From: Gyrodactylus bullatarudis
Lineage: Eukaryota; Platyhelminthes; Monogenea; Gyrodactylidea; Gyrodactylidae
Direction of reading: 5' to 3'
Assembly: GCA_012064415.1 (NCBI GenBank)
Contig: SSNU01000249.1
Span: forward strand, 62,001 to 126,000
DNA length: 64,000 nt
The first letter of the stretch is position 1. Every line of letters begins with the position of its first letter. The translations under genes and the position numbers were made by a program. The notes under the pieces are model-generated. The model made no database searches. It saw only the letters and a program-made list of their open reading frames with translations, and was not told the DNA's origin. Shown here one piece after another: positions 29,610 through 40,100 of this stretch.

Positions 29610-30371
29610 GGGAAGTTTACACTTGCAGTATCTTTTTTTTCGTTCATTTCATTTACAGTATAATAGACCGATGTTTTTTACACTTACAGTATCATTATTT
29701 ATTTTATTTTCTTCATCTGTATCAAAAGATGAAATAATTTCAGAAACAGTATAATACACCAATATATCCTTCCACTTTCAGTATCAATGATTATGAAAAT
29801 TTACTGACACAGTATCATTTCACGTTATATTTTTCAAAAAATTTTTATCATACTGTTAATATTTTTCCAATTTTAACTTGAAATTTATTTTGTATTTTGT
29901 AATTTTAACATCAAAAAATTTCGTAGAAAGCTTTATGCATAATGAGAAATTCAAGCAGCAAAAAAAATTTTCGTAGTGGAACAATAAAGGAATATAATTT
30001 TTTTAATCTACCAAATAAAAAATGGCTTCAAATTTTATTGAGTTGGTTACGCTATAATTGATATAACTAATGTTAAAATTGCAAAATACAAAAAAAATTT
30101 CAAGTTAAAATTGGAAAAATATTAACAGTATGATAAAAAATTTTTGAAAAATATAACGTGAAATGATACTGTGTCAGTAAATTTTCATAATCATTGATAC
30201 TGAAAGTGGAAGGATATATTGGTGTATTATACTGTTTCTGAAATTATTTCATCTTTTGATACTGATGAAGAAAATAAAATAAATAATGATACTGTAAGTG
30301 TAAAAAACATCAGTCTATTATAATGTAAATGAAATAAACGAAAAAAATGATACTGCAAGTGTAAATTTCCC
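29610..30371. mobile_element. 762-bp foldback element with periodic CAGTAT boxes (TA-flanked)
   Basis: Arms of about 300 bp (29610-~29920 and ~30060-30371) are close inverted copies. Ends read GGGAAGTTTACACTTGCAG and its complement, and both are flanked by TA (29608-29609, 30372-30373), as for Tc1/mariner-type insertions. Each arm repeats a CAGTAT-like box about every 31 bp. No transposase is encoded. It begins 10 bp after the metalloprotease stop codon. Confidence 0.85.
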
Positions 30372-30423
30372 TATTTTTTATTTTTATATCAATAAATTTT
30401 TTTTAATATTAAAATCTATCACA

Positions 30424-30429
30424 TTTATT
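30424..30429 (-). terminator. Polyadenylation signal for the cysteine-rich peptide gene
   Basis: AATAAA on the minus strand, about 58 nt after the peptide stop. No AATAAA lies between the sulfotransferase stop and the peptide start, so this may serve both genes. Confidence 0.5.
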
Positions 30430-30486
30430 ATGAGTCCTTAAATAAGAGAAGATCACATAAAATTAAAACCTTCAAAGCTTCAATTG

Positions 30487-30696
30487 TCATTTAAGAGTAC
30501 TGTTTACGAGTGTATTTACTTGACATGTTGAAATGTTTCCATATTCATACTTTACACAAGCCAAATTTCCACAACAATCTTGGTCTATTGTACAGAGAGA
30601 AGATTTTAAATGACAGCAGGATTCCGTTTGATCAATTATACTAGTGAAGAATATGAAAATTATAAAGAAACAAGCTTCATAGAATCTGAGTAACAT
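30487..30696 (-). CDS. Small secreted cysteine-rich (knottin-like) peptide
   Basis: 69 residues. A hydrophobic signal peptide (about residues 9-21, FFIIFIFFTSII) is followed by seven cysteines at about 27, 28, 35, 41, 42, 47 and 58, with the ...C-x5-CC-x4-C... spacing of inhibitor-cystine-knot and similar secreted folds; the odd count leaves one Cys free or used for dimerisation. There is one potential N-glycosylation site (NIS). The family is not recognised and the role could be a host or self signalling peptide, a protease inhibitor or other; nothing in the sequence decides. The ATG at 30696 is 5 nt after a good AG acceptor (CATTCATGCTCCAG), and the gene starts 67 bp after the sulfotransferase stop on the same strand. 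Confidence 0.65.
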   Translation of the reverse strand: MLLRFYEACFFIIFIFFTSIIDQTESCCHLKSSLCTIDQDCCGNLACVKYEYGNISTCQVNTLVNSTLK

Positions 30697-30763
30697 TTTT
30701 CTGGAGCATGAATGAAAATAGTAGTAATTTTTTACAATTTATAATGAATATGCAAATTAAAAA

Positions 30764-31762
30764 TCAAATATATTCCTTAATCCTTTCCACATATTCCATG
30801 GATAATTGTTCCATTTGATAGAAGAAATCTTGATAAGATTCATTAAAAATGCTGTTTTGATCTTGTGTGAAATGATTACGCCAGTCTCCGACAACTCCTT
30901 TACGCATAAATGACACTCCTTTAACCATTAAATCCATGCCTTCATAGTTGACCATTTTGTTATTCTTCATTCTATCAAATCTTGTATGCTCAATTATATC
31001 TTTGAACATTTGATCTAAATTTTCTGAAAATGTATTCTCGTACAAAAGTTTGACTAGTCCGTGGAGAGTCTCTGTTGGATTATCAACACAATCTTCATAA
31101 TAAAAGACTTTGTAGATAGAAGAGAGCTGGTCAAGCTCTTTAAATCCTCTGTACCAGTCCAAGTGAAAGCTTCGATAGTCTCCATTAACAATACAGCCAT
31201 CCATCCACATTTTGAAAAAATCATCAAAACCCTTATTATAGGGGCCGAGTTCTTCACAAAGCCGATAAAAATTATCCATTGAAACAAGGGCATCCTTTGG
31301 ATTACGAGTAATAAAGACTATTTTGGGAAACTTTAAATTCCTCTTATAATGCCTATTGAAAGTCTCTTTGAGTACACTCCATGGCAGATGAGTTTTTATA
31401 ATATCTCCTTTGGTACGAGAAGTTTTCAAGTATTCCATTGGAATGACGTTGGTCTGGAATTCTTTAAAAGGAAACTTTAGGTTGGTCACTTCTAGAAATG
31501 GGACCCGAGTGAATAATGACTCTGATAAGGCTATGCTAAAAGTTTCTTTTATAGAACCAGTTTCAAAGCATCCTCTTAGCAGCCATAGCATTTCACTAAT
31601 GATGGTATTACCACACTTTGGATAGCTTACAAGAAGAATATCATCTTCTCGAAAGATAAATTTATCTTCAATGAACTTTAAATTTTCGAGAGTTGTCCAG
31701 TCACACCATTTGAAATTCTTATAATCAAACTCGTTCAATAGCTTGTCATATTCAGAGGCCAT
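30764..31762 (-). CDS. Cytosolic sulfotransferase (SULT1-like)
   Basis: Single-exon frame, 332 residues, a little longer than the typical 295 of cytosolic SULTs. It moves a sulfonate group from PAPS to hydroxyl or amine groups of small molecules. The 5'-phosphosulfate-binding loop is SYPKCGNT (about residues 46-53), the catalytic-His region is KTHLPW, the 3'-phosphate site is RNPKDALVSMDNFY, and the C-terminal signature is MRKGVVGDWRNHFTQDQ (about 286-302). There is no signal or membrane segment. The ATG at 31762 lies in AAAATGG; an AG preceded by a weak tract is 12 nt upstream. The usual Thr-Thr/Thr-Trp of the PSB loop is Asn-Thr-Ile here. The substrate cannot be told from sequence. Confidence 0.93.
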   Translation of the reverse strand: MASEYDKLLNEFDYKNFKWCDWTTLENLKFIEDKFIFREDDILLVSYPKCGNTIISEMLWLLRGCFETGSIKETFSIALSESLFTRVPFLEVTNLKFPFKEFQTNVIPMEYLKTSRTKGDIIKTHLPWSVLKETFNRHYKRNLKFPKIVFITRNPKDALVSMDNFYRLCEELGPYNKGFDDFFKMWMDGCIVNGDYRSFHLDWYRGFKELDQLSSIYKVFYYEDCVDNPTETLHGLVKLLYENTFSENLDQMFKDIIEHTRFDRMKNNKMVNYEGMDLMVKGVSFMRKGVVGDWRNHFTQDQNSIFNESYQDFFYQMEQLSMEYVERIKEYI

Positions 31763-33327
31763 TTTAATGCAATTCTGCAATATTTTTAAAGCTATTGAGT
31801 ATTAAATTGAGAATAGTTAGCCAATAATATTTGTTTTAAATGCCTAGCTTACAGAATTCACAAATTAGAGTAAAAGATTTTGAATGAATTCTACAAATTT
31901 TAGAAAGAATAGATTGATAAAAATTATTTATTTTCGAAGTAATCGTATTTTCTTCGAACGTCGTTCCATCGTTAAATTTTATAATTACAAAGATTATGTA
32001 ATCCTTTATCTGTATAAAAAGGCAAAATACTGCACTTGAAATTTGTCACCTGATGAAATTCCAACCAATCAGAAGAACTTGTACATTTTATTTATTTTTA
32101 CTATAAATATCAAGCCGGTGTAATAGTCTGACGAGATCCGGTGAAATATAAGTTTTATCACTTAATATTCACCACGATTTTGAGTTTTTCGCGACGCCTT
32201 GTTTCCACAAATTTCTAAAAATACAACAAAGTTTTGCATACCCAAAACACCAAAGAAAAATGACGATTATTCAAAAATAATTAGCAAAACATAATAAAGT
32301 ACGTCTACTCTTGTCACTTGCCTAATACTAATATTGTAGTCCATTACAAGAATATTAAATACTATTTATATAGTTTTCTACTTCTCAGTAGATTGAAGAA
32401 TTCTCTTTCAAAATTAGTGTCCATTTGAAACGAATAGTCTTGAAAATTTCTACGAGAATTTAAGAATTTAGCATACAGTACTTTATTTTGATATACAGAA
32501 AAACGTTTTGATTAATAAATCCTTAATTATGTATACATATAACATATATATTTACAAAAAAGACCTATCTTTTATTTTGTCATTGTGCATCCAATAAACT
32601 TTAAAGGACATCTCCTAATTTTCTTCATTTCATCTATCGATACTGGCAATATGGTTTAATTATCAGGAGAGGGAAACTTGATGTCGGGATGGTAATAATA
32701 AAGTGAGCTGTTAATGTTATCAAGATGTCAATTTTCCTCTTAGTCATTACAGTTGAGTATATACAATTGTAATTTACAATTAATTGTTGTTTTCAATTCG
32801 TCTCTCTGAATTGCAACAATATACGTTACATCTCGTAGTGATTTGAACTTCTTCAAGGAATTATTATTAATTTTTTTTTAATTTCTCATAATAATAAATT
32901 GTAACTCTCTTGTTAAAAATTTATACATGTATTTTTCTTATCTTCTTCTTGTTTTAAATAATATTATGTAGGTTATAATAATATAGAGGAGTAATGACAT
33001 GAAATTGTTTTTAAAACTTTTTCTTAATTTAGAAATAGGTTAAATATATGTATATTGTATAGGCTTAATTGTTATAATAATAAGAGTAATAAGAGTGCAT
33101 TCATATTGACCCTGAATTATTGTTATGTCTTGTTACAATTATGTTATTTACAATTTCCTTAGCTGTGTATAATATAATACACTGAATATCTTGGATATTT
33201 GGAGTATTTGGGAAATCTTCTAAAGATTGAAAGGGGTGGAGAGAAACATGTGATAGAGGGGAAGGGAACTCTTATCAAGAATATTAGGTCTATTATGCAG
33301 AATAGTTAAAATGGGAAAGTTGAGATT
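31763..33327 (-). other. Intergenic region between Cav3 3' end and the sulfotransferase
   Basis: 1.56 kb with no coding signal. It holds one hammerhead motif (32122-32165). Both neighbours are on the minus strand, so it contains the Cav3 3' UTR and the sulfotransferase promoter. Confidence 0.5.
32122..32165 (+). ncRNA. Hammerhead ribozyme motif, copy 3
   Basis: AATAGT, CTGACGAG (32128-32135), ATCCGG, TGAAA, then ATATAAGTTTTAT as stem III, C at 32159 as the expected cleavage position and ACTTAAT. The first stem I pairs (AGT/ACT) are kept. Flanking CAAGCCGGTGTAAT recurs in the decayed copy at 49618-49655. Confidence 0.6.
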
Positions 33328-34159
33328 TTAATCTTTTTCATCATTCAAAATTGGAGGATCAATAGAAGAATTTATGTCATTGTTAACTGAACTGACTTCT
33401 TCCATACTTGTTTCTTGAATTGGATCACAAGTATTTATTAGAATTAGAGGTACAGCGTTCAATCTGCTTTCACTATCTTCTTTCTCAGGTTGATTTTCCG
33501 AATAGCTTGAATGAACTTCTGCCAGGGTGCTCAACTTTTCTTGGCCATGAATCTAAAATTAGAATTAAATCAATGATATCTTTTTATTGTCAGCAATTTC
33601 GGTATTTCTATGGAATTATATAATCAATTTATTGGTATGATTTTGGGAGAGTTTAGAATAAAACGTAATCATGGGAAACCAATGATGAATGAATCTGATT
33701 GGTCAATTAGATGAGGTATGCTGATATTCTATGCAAAGTATTCATCATGCATAAGCATGACCTTAGTAAAAATATAACAGAATATATGATCTCTTATGTA
33801 TACTCTTGCAAATTTTTACATGAAACCTCACAATCCTTCTTCTGATTATGCCAAAGTAATTTATTTGTATGATATACCTTGCCTTTAAAATATATTACCT
33901 GTATGACTTTTTGATGCTCTAATCACACCGAAAAATTAAGTAAGATTTACTCACAAGGTAATCATCGAGGCTTGAATTTTAAAGCTAAAATAAGTGTAAA
34001 ATGGCTAACCTTTTCTCGCTTAGACGAGTTACTTCTCAAGAGCATTTCCTCCTCCAGAGGTTCACTAGGAATATCATCATCAATATAGTCGTTCTGTTCA
34101 ACATTTATGATGGCATCCCTCTCGAAATCTTGATCATCACACATTGTTCGATGAGATTC
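33328..34159 (-). other. Cav3 C-terminal tail exons
   Basis: Exons 34010-34159 and 33328-33552 encode a short acidic tail ([20 protein letters not shown]) ending in ILNDEKD. At about 125 residues this is much shorter than vertebrate Cav3 tails. The intron between the first tail exon and IVS6 (34160-35742) shows nothing recognisable. Confidence 0.8.
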
Positions 34160-37100
34160 CTATTCCAAATAAAAAGAAACTTTTTAAATTTAACCAAATA
34201 CCACGGATATTCTCTTTTTGGGCTGGGATTCATCTCGAGATGATAAAAAAATATTTTGGGTTTTTGGAGAACACTGGGGATATTTAACAAGGATAGAAAC
34301 GAGAGTCCTAGCTTTGAACTCTTTATTTCATAAGACACTTGAGATTATTTTTGTGAAGGAACATGAGTAAAGTGAAAAATCAAAATTTTAATATTAAAAA
34401 GTTGTTTAACTTGTCAATTCAGGTTTCAAGAGTCTTCTAAGATCATTCTCAACATTTTCTAGTACATGATCAAAACTTCAATATCTGCCTGTCTGTATTA
34501 TATTGTAAGAGGCTCAATCATCGTTGATGTCGCTGGTTATTAATATCAAGATAAGAATTTACAATTTTTCAAGCCTGTTTGAGCTCAAAGTTTTGGTCTA
34601 AAAGAATAAGGAATTCTTATCCTTATATTGACTATCTTTAGATTATTGCAAGAAGAATTTAGATACCGAGACTAATCAAGAAATGAACTCAACTCTTGCA
34701 AGGATGATGAATAAGCAATCAAATAAAATAATTAAGTCATCTTTTGATATTTTTACACCTTGGAAATCAAATAAACAAAATAATATGTATTATTCAAAAC
34801 CTGCGAATTGATTGGGAATCCTTCATACAAAAGTACTAAGCCTGAAAAATGTAATGCTGATGAAGAAAATTGAGAATTTACATAATCTCGGGATTGTTAT
34901 GCAAACTTTGGTTAAATTAGATAACAGTTTTCCCCTTTTATTTCTCCCTGAGTTTACTTTGAATCGTATTGGTCTTTTTATTATCGATGACATGAAAACT
35001 CACCGCAAGGGATTCGTTTTCATTTCATCGATAATAAAAAGCCCTTAGTCTCTTTGTCATTAAGAAGAAATTACTGCCCCCAAACTTTTACCATCAAAAG
35101 AAAATAAATTCTGAAACAGATTTTTGGAATAAAACAACCAGAATAATCGTAAGAATTCACCAAGTGGCATAGAGTTGGTTGGAAGGAAACATTCTGAATC
35201 CAAGTTTTATAAAAAATCTCCATAAATCGATATTAAATTCTTAAGATTTTCTCTAAAATGCTTTTCAAAGAATGCAAAAAACATATTTTTCAATACCTGT
35301 GATCAGTAACATGCATGCAGTGTGTGGAAGGGGACACCGAGTTATTTTATTGAAAGTCATCAAAACTATCATTACAGGGAATTCATAAAAGTTCTGGGAA
35401 TGCTAGACTTTATTCGGATGAAAATAAATCACAAGCCCGAAAATAAAACTTTCAGCCGAAAAGTTTGCATAGTGTTGGGAAATCTTGTGCAAAAATTTGT
35501 TTTTCTCAATTGAAAATGACCGAAATATCGGATTCAAATACAAACAAGAGAATATTTGTGAAAGGATTCAATAAAATTACCATAGTGTTTGTCCTCAAAA
35601 TTTTTTGTTGAGCATCCTTGAAACATAAAATAATTTGATATTGATCCTCGTTTGCTCGTTAAAATTAAATTACTAAATTTACTTTTCTACTTTGTAGTAG
35701 ATTTTTTTTTAAATAAATAAATATAAATGCTAATATAATTACCTCCAAGTGCTTCATCAGAACAGCCACTACAACGTTGACCAGAACGAATTGAGCCAAT
35801 AGAACAAATACAACAAAGTAAATTTGTGATATGTATGGTATGGGACAGCAATTTCGTAGACAATTCTCGGAAGAATCACAGTCTGCTCTTAGCGTGTCCT
35901 ATAGATAATCAATGAATTAATCTCAAAATTAATTAATTGACTCTTTCATTAATTAATCATTCTTCTTTACACTTAAAATTGGCTCATATGATTTCTACAA
36001 AAATCTCAATACAAATTTTATCATATAATTTATAATATTTTGCTCATGCAGTAAATATAGATATAGATTAGGGTAACAATCTTCTATGCCTTAATCAAAA
36101 ATTGATGTTATAACCATTAAAAACATATTTTGTAAGTCAAAATGAAAATTTTTCATGTTCTGATATACAACTATCCCATTTTCCCTAAAATCATCAAAAT
36201 TTCCTAGGACTTTCTTTCAACATGTGAAAAAAGACTCAACCCTATTTTTATTCAAAATGTTGCAAAAACTATTCAAAAATCTTAATTTTGTCCTTTTCTC
36301 GTAGTAAAATTCATTGAAAAAATCTTGGCGCCTGTTCAAAATTTGTCATTTTTAATCGAGATTTTGTTTATCAGAACAAACTTAAGAACTTATGGATTTG
36401 TAGAAATAAAAATCTTAGTTTTCGATTACTTTTAAAATGAGATTAAGGCTGGGAAAAGTTGAAAAATTTGGCCTACTCTAATATAGATAAAAAATTATTA
36501 TCGCATGAGCTTACAATAAATTTACAGTCTAAAGATGATCTTACCAAATATTTAGGTCCTGTTTTTAAGAATAAGACTCACACTCATAATTGCATTCCAA
36601 TTATCTCCTGTAGCAATTCTGAAAAGAGTGAAGAATGCCATACCAAAATGTTTGAAATTTGCATGCCTATCGTTGAGACCAATGCAGGGATTACTTAGGG
36701 TACATTCTAAATTAGAAGAAAATTGAATTGAATTTGATTCAAAATCAATAATTAAATCTGTTAGACTTACCTAATCTGCCAAAGAGTTCAACTCCGAGAG
36801 CAGCAAATATGAAAAACAATAAGAAGAATAATAATCCAAGATTTCCGACCTGCGGAAGAGCCTGAATGACGGTATCAAGTAACTCTCTGATTCCTTTTGC
36901 CATTTTCAACAGCTTAAGAACTAAAGAATATACAATGAAAATAATCTGTAGAAGTAACCCTATCCCTAAATAGAGGGACGATAATTCAAAGTCAGAAATT
37001 CTCAGTTTTTACGCAGGTCTAAAAGGTACCACATATTCTATTTTATAAATTACGCTAGATATCTGAAATTGGATAAAATAACCAAGATTGGTAAAATTTA

Positions 37101-40100
37101 GTTTTATTAGTAGATGGGAAATTCAATAGAAAATCGACTTTCTTAAAAGAGATCAAAATAATTCTTATTAAAAAGAGAACTCCTGTTAGAATCATTTTAT
37201 AAATTAATTGTGATTCTTTTCTTCGATTTGTTTCCTTATCGTCTTGATAGGATTAAATTTGTAACTAATTTATAAAATCAAACTTAAATTTGTTAAAAAA
37301 AGAACTTACCACGAGCAATTCTCAAAACTCTCATAACACGAATGATTGTTGCTTTAAAAGGTAACACATCGTTTTGCATTTCATCAAAAATCACGCCAAT
37401 TATTGAGAAAATGACAATTCCTATGTCAAGCTGATTCCATCTAGAATAAAGAGAAAATAATTTTAGTAACTGTTTTTGATATCCTACCCGGACGACCTCA
37501 TTTAATATCAATGTTGTATCAAACGAGAGATAACATTGAATAAATATTGTTTTAAAATGCATTCAAATTATGATTAAAATTTCAACTAACCTGTCCTTCA
37601 TGTAGCGCATAAAGCCTAAAGCGATAATCTTTATTACAGCTTCGGCAATAAAGACAAGTGTGAAGAAATAATTGAAAATTTTCAATGTCAGCGTCATTGC
37701 CTATAGAAAATTATGTAAATATATCTTTATCGATTGAAATTGAATACAATTCTTAAAATAGATTTAAAAAACCTCAGATTAGAGTTCTTAATGGACCAAA
37801 AGAATACTCACTGCTGGCATGTTATAAAATTCTGTTGCCATTGTAATAACGTTAACTCCAATAATTGCAGCAATTGCCAAATCAAAATACTTGTCAGTGA
37901 CTATGAGTAGAATTCTCTTTCGCCATGCCGGAAAATGCTTCCAATATGGCTCCTTCTTCATTTCTTAAAATGTTAATAATTTTTTCAAATTCGTAGTTTT
38001 TACTCATAAGTAGTTTGTAAAAATTAAATCAGTCTACACAATTCAAAATGATAGTAAATGTTCAACTCCGGAGTGGGCTAGTAATCCTAGAGTTAGTCTT
38101 TCCATGAATCGTTAGAAAGTAACTATTTAAGGGAGATTGAATCAGAATATGGACTCTATTTTGGTCTAACTTGTTCAGAAATACTTTTAGAATTTATGAT
38201 GGCTCAAAATCTCTTTACTATTAGTAAGAGAATACTCAAACGACAATTTGATGTATAGAAAACGTTTTAAATCTGATCTTGAGAGTAGGCAGCTAAATAT
38301 TTTGGTTTAAATAATAGTTTTAAAAAAGGCTTCAAGATCACGAATTTTTAAAGCCTATTGAAGTATATTGCAACTTATATTTTCTCAATCTACGTGTCTG
38401 AGTTAGTATGAAAACTAGAGTAACTTTTTCAGTTTTTCAAAATTCATAATTGGATCCTAGTATGGAAAGGATTCCAGTTTCCGATAATTTCTAACAATTA
38501 GAAAGAGAATAAAACTAAACTGAAATATTCGATAAATTCAATGTTGGAATTTTAATTTGAGAGGAGAACAATGATTTAATGAAGGAATATTTTAGCTTAA
38601 CTGGTGCATGTGCTCAAAACTTCCATCCCTACTCCTGCTAGTAGAAAAAAATAAAGCTATACTAATAATGATGATGATCATGATAACGATTTGAATGTAT
38701 TCTTATTATGTTAACATGATAAGATCAGTAAATCATCATAGAGATTCACTCTCAAAAAGCAGGGTGGAGCAACTGAATACACACTCAGACAGGAGATGAA
38801 ACTAGGTAATCAGATGAGATCAGGTATTCGAGGAAATGTTGAGATGAATAAACAAAGTTTTAATTTTTTTTTCTTTCATTAATTTTTAACAAAAGCAGTC
38901 GTCGATGATCTTTCTATCCAAAAATATTTGAATAATATCCCTAGTTGGATTCATTCAACTATTCATGTTCTTTGTTGGGTACGTGAACAACGAATCATGA
39001 TCTAGATCGAATTGAATAAATATATTTTAACAAAGTTGATAAGGATTACTATAGTAACAACAAAGACTCAAAGTCTAATGAGGTGAATGAAAAAATTGTT
39101 GAGCTCAGTATTTTTTGGAAATTATGTTGTAGGTCGGAAGAATATCTCTTTAAGAATAAAATAGCTGACATGACCAATTTTCTGTTTTTACATGAGAATC
39201 TTTGTGAAAATTTCCATACTTAAAAATTAATGATCAACAGGGCAAGCGAAAATATTCCCTTAAAAATTTTTTTAGGCGCCTAAAATATTACTCTAAAAAG
39301 TAGAAATATTCTGTTGAATATAACTCAAAAATCAAAATATTCTTTAATTTGTGGGACCTCAATTAGATAAATTGACAGGCTCTGAGTGGCCAATTTTAAT
39401 TATCCAATAAAATTAGAGTTTTATAAATTTTTTTCTTGATTACTTTAATTCGTAAAAATGAATACTTTTTCAATTAAAAAATATACCCTATAATATGCTT
39501 TTATCCATAGAGTAATATTTCATACCTTCCATTTTACAGAATTTTGGAAAATTTTCTTTTATTTAAAGCATTGAACATTATACCGTAGAAAATATGGAAA
39601 AATAAAAAATATGCTCTCTGTTGCCCTGGTGATCAGGCACATTATTTCAACTATTTCTCATCTTCAAAAGTTATATATGAATAAAATACATAGGCATGGG
39701 TTCATATTCTATTTGAATCATTCTACGTCTGATCTTTTTACTTTTCTTGCTCATCAACCGAAAATAGCATTTTTGAAAAACATTGGATTTAAAGTTGGTT
39801 GATATGAGGTTGGGAATCTATGATATTTACAGAAATCTCGATTTTTTCATCAACAATTCGAATGTTTAAAAGATTTTTTGGAATCCTACCCATGTTGTCT
39901 AATTTTACCAGGTGAAGAAAAATATTCTGGAAAAAATTATTTTTACGAAAAATATGGCCATTTTTCAAATTTCGATATTCGCCAAAATCCCATATTTTAG
40001 AACTTTGAACCGAAAATTTTTATTGATTTGAAAGTTGGAGGTTGATCAAAAGATCTTTTTCAGTATCAAGATTAGACAAGAAAGCTGAATAGCACCGTCA

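Noticed and set aside
36459..36698. Plus-strand frame at 36.5 kb
   Set aside because: It is the antisense of the Cav3 domain IV filter exon.
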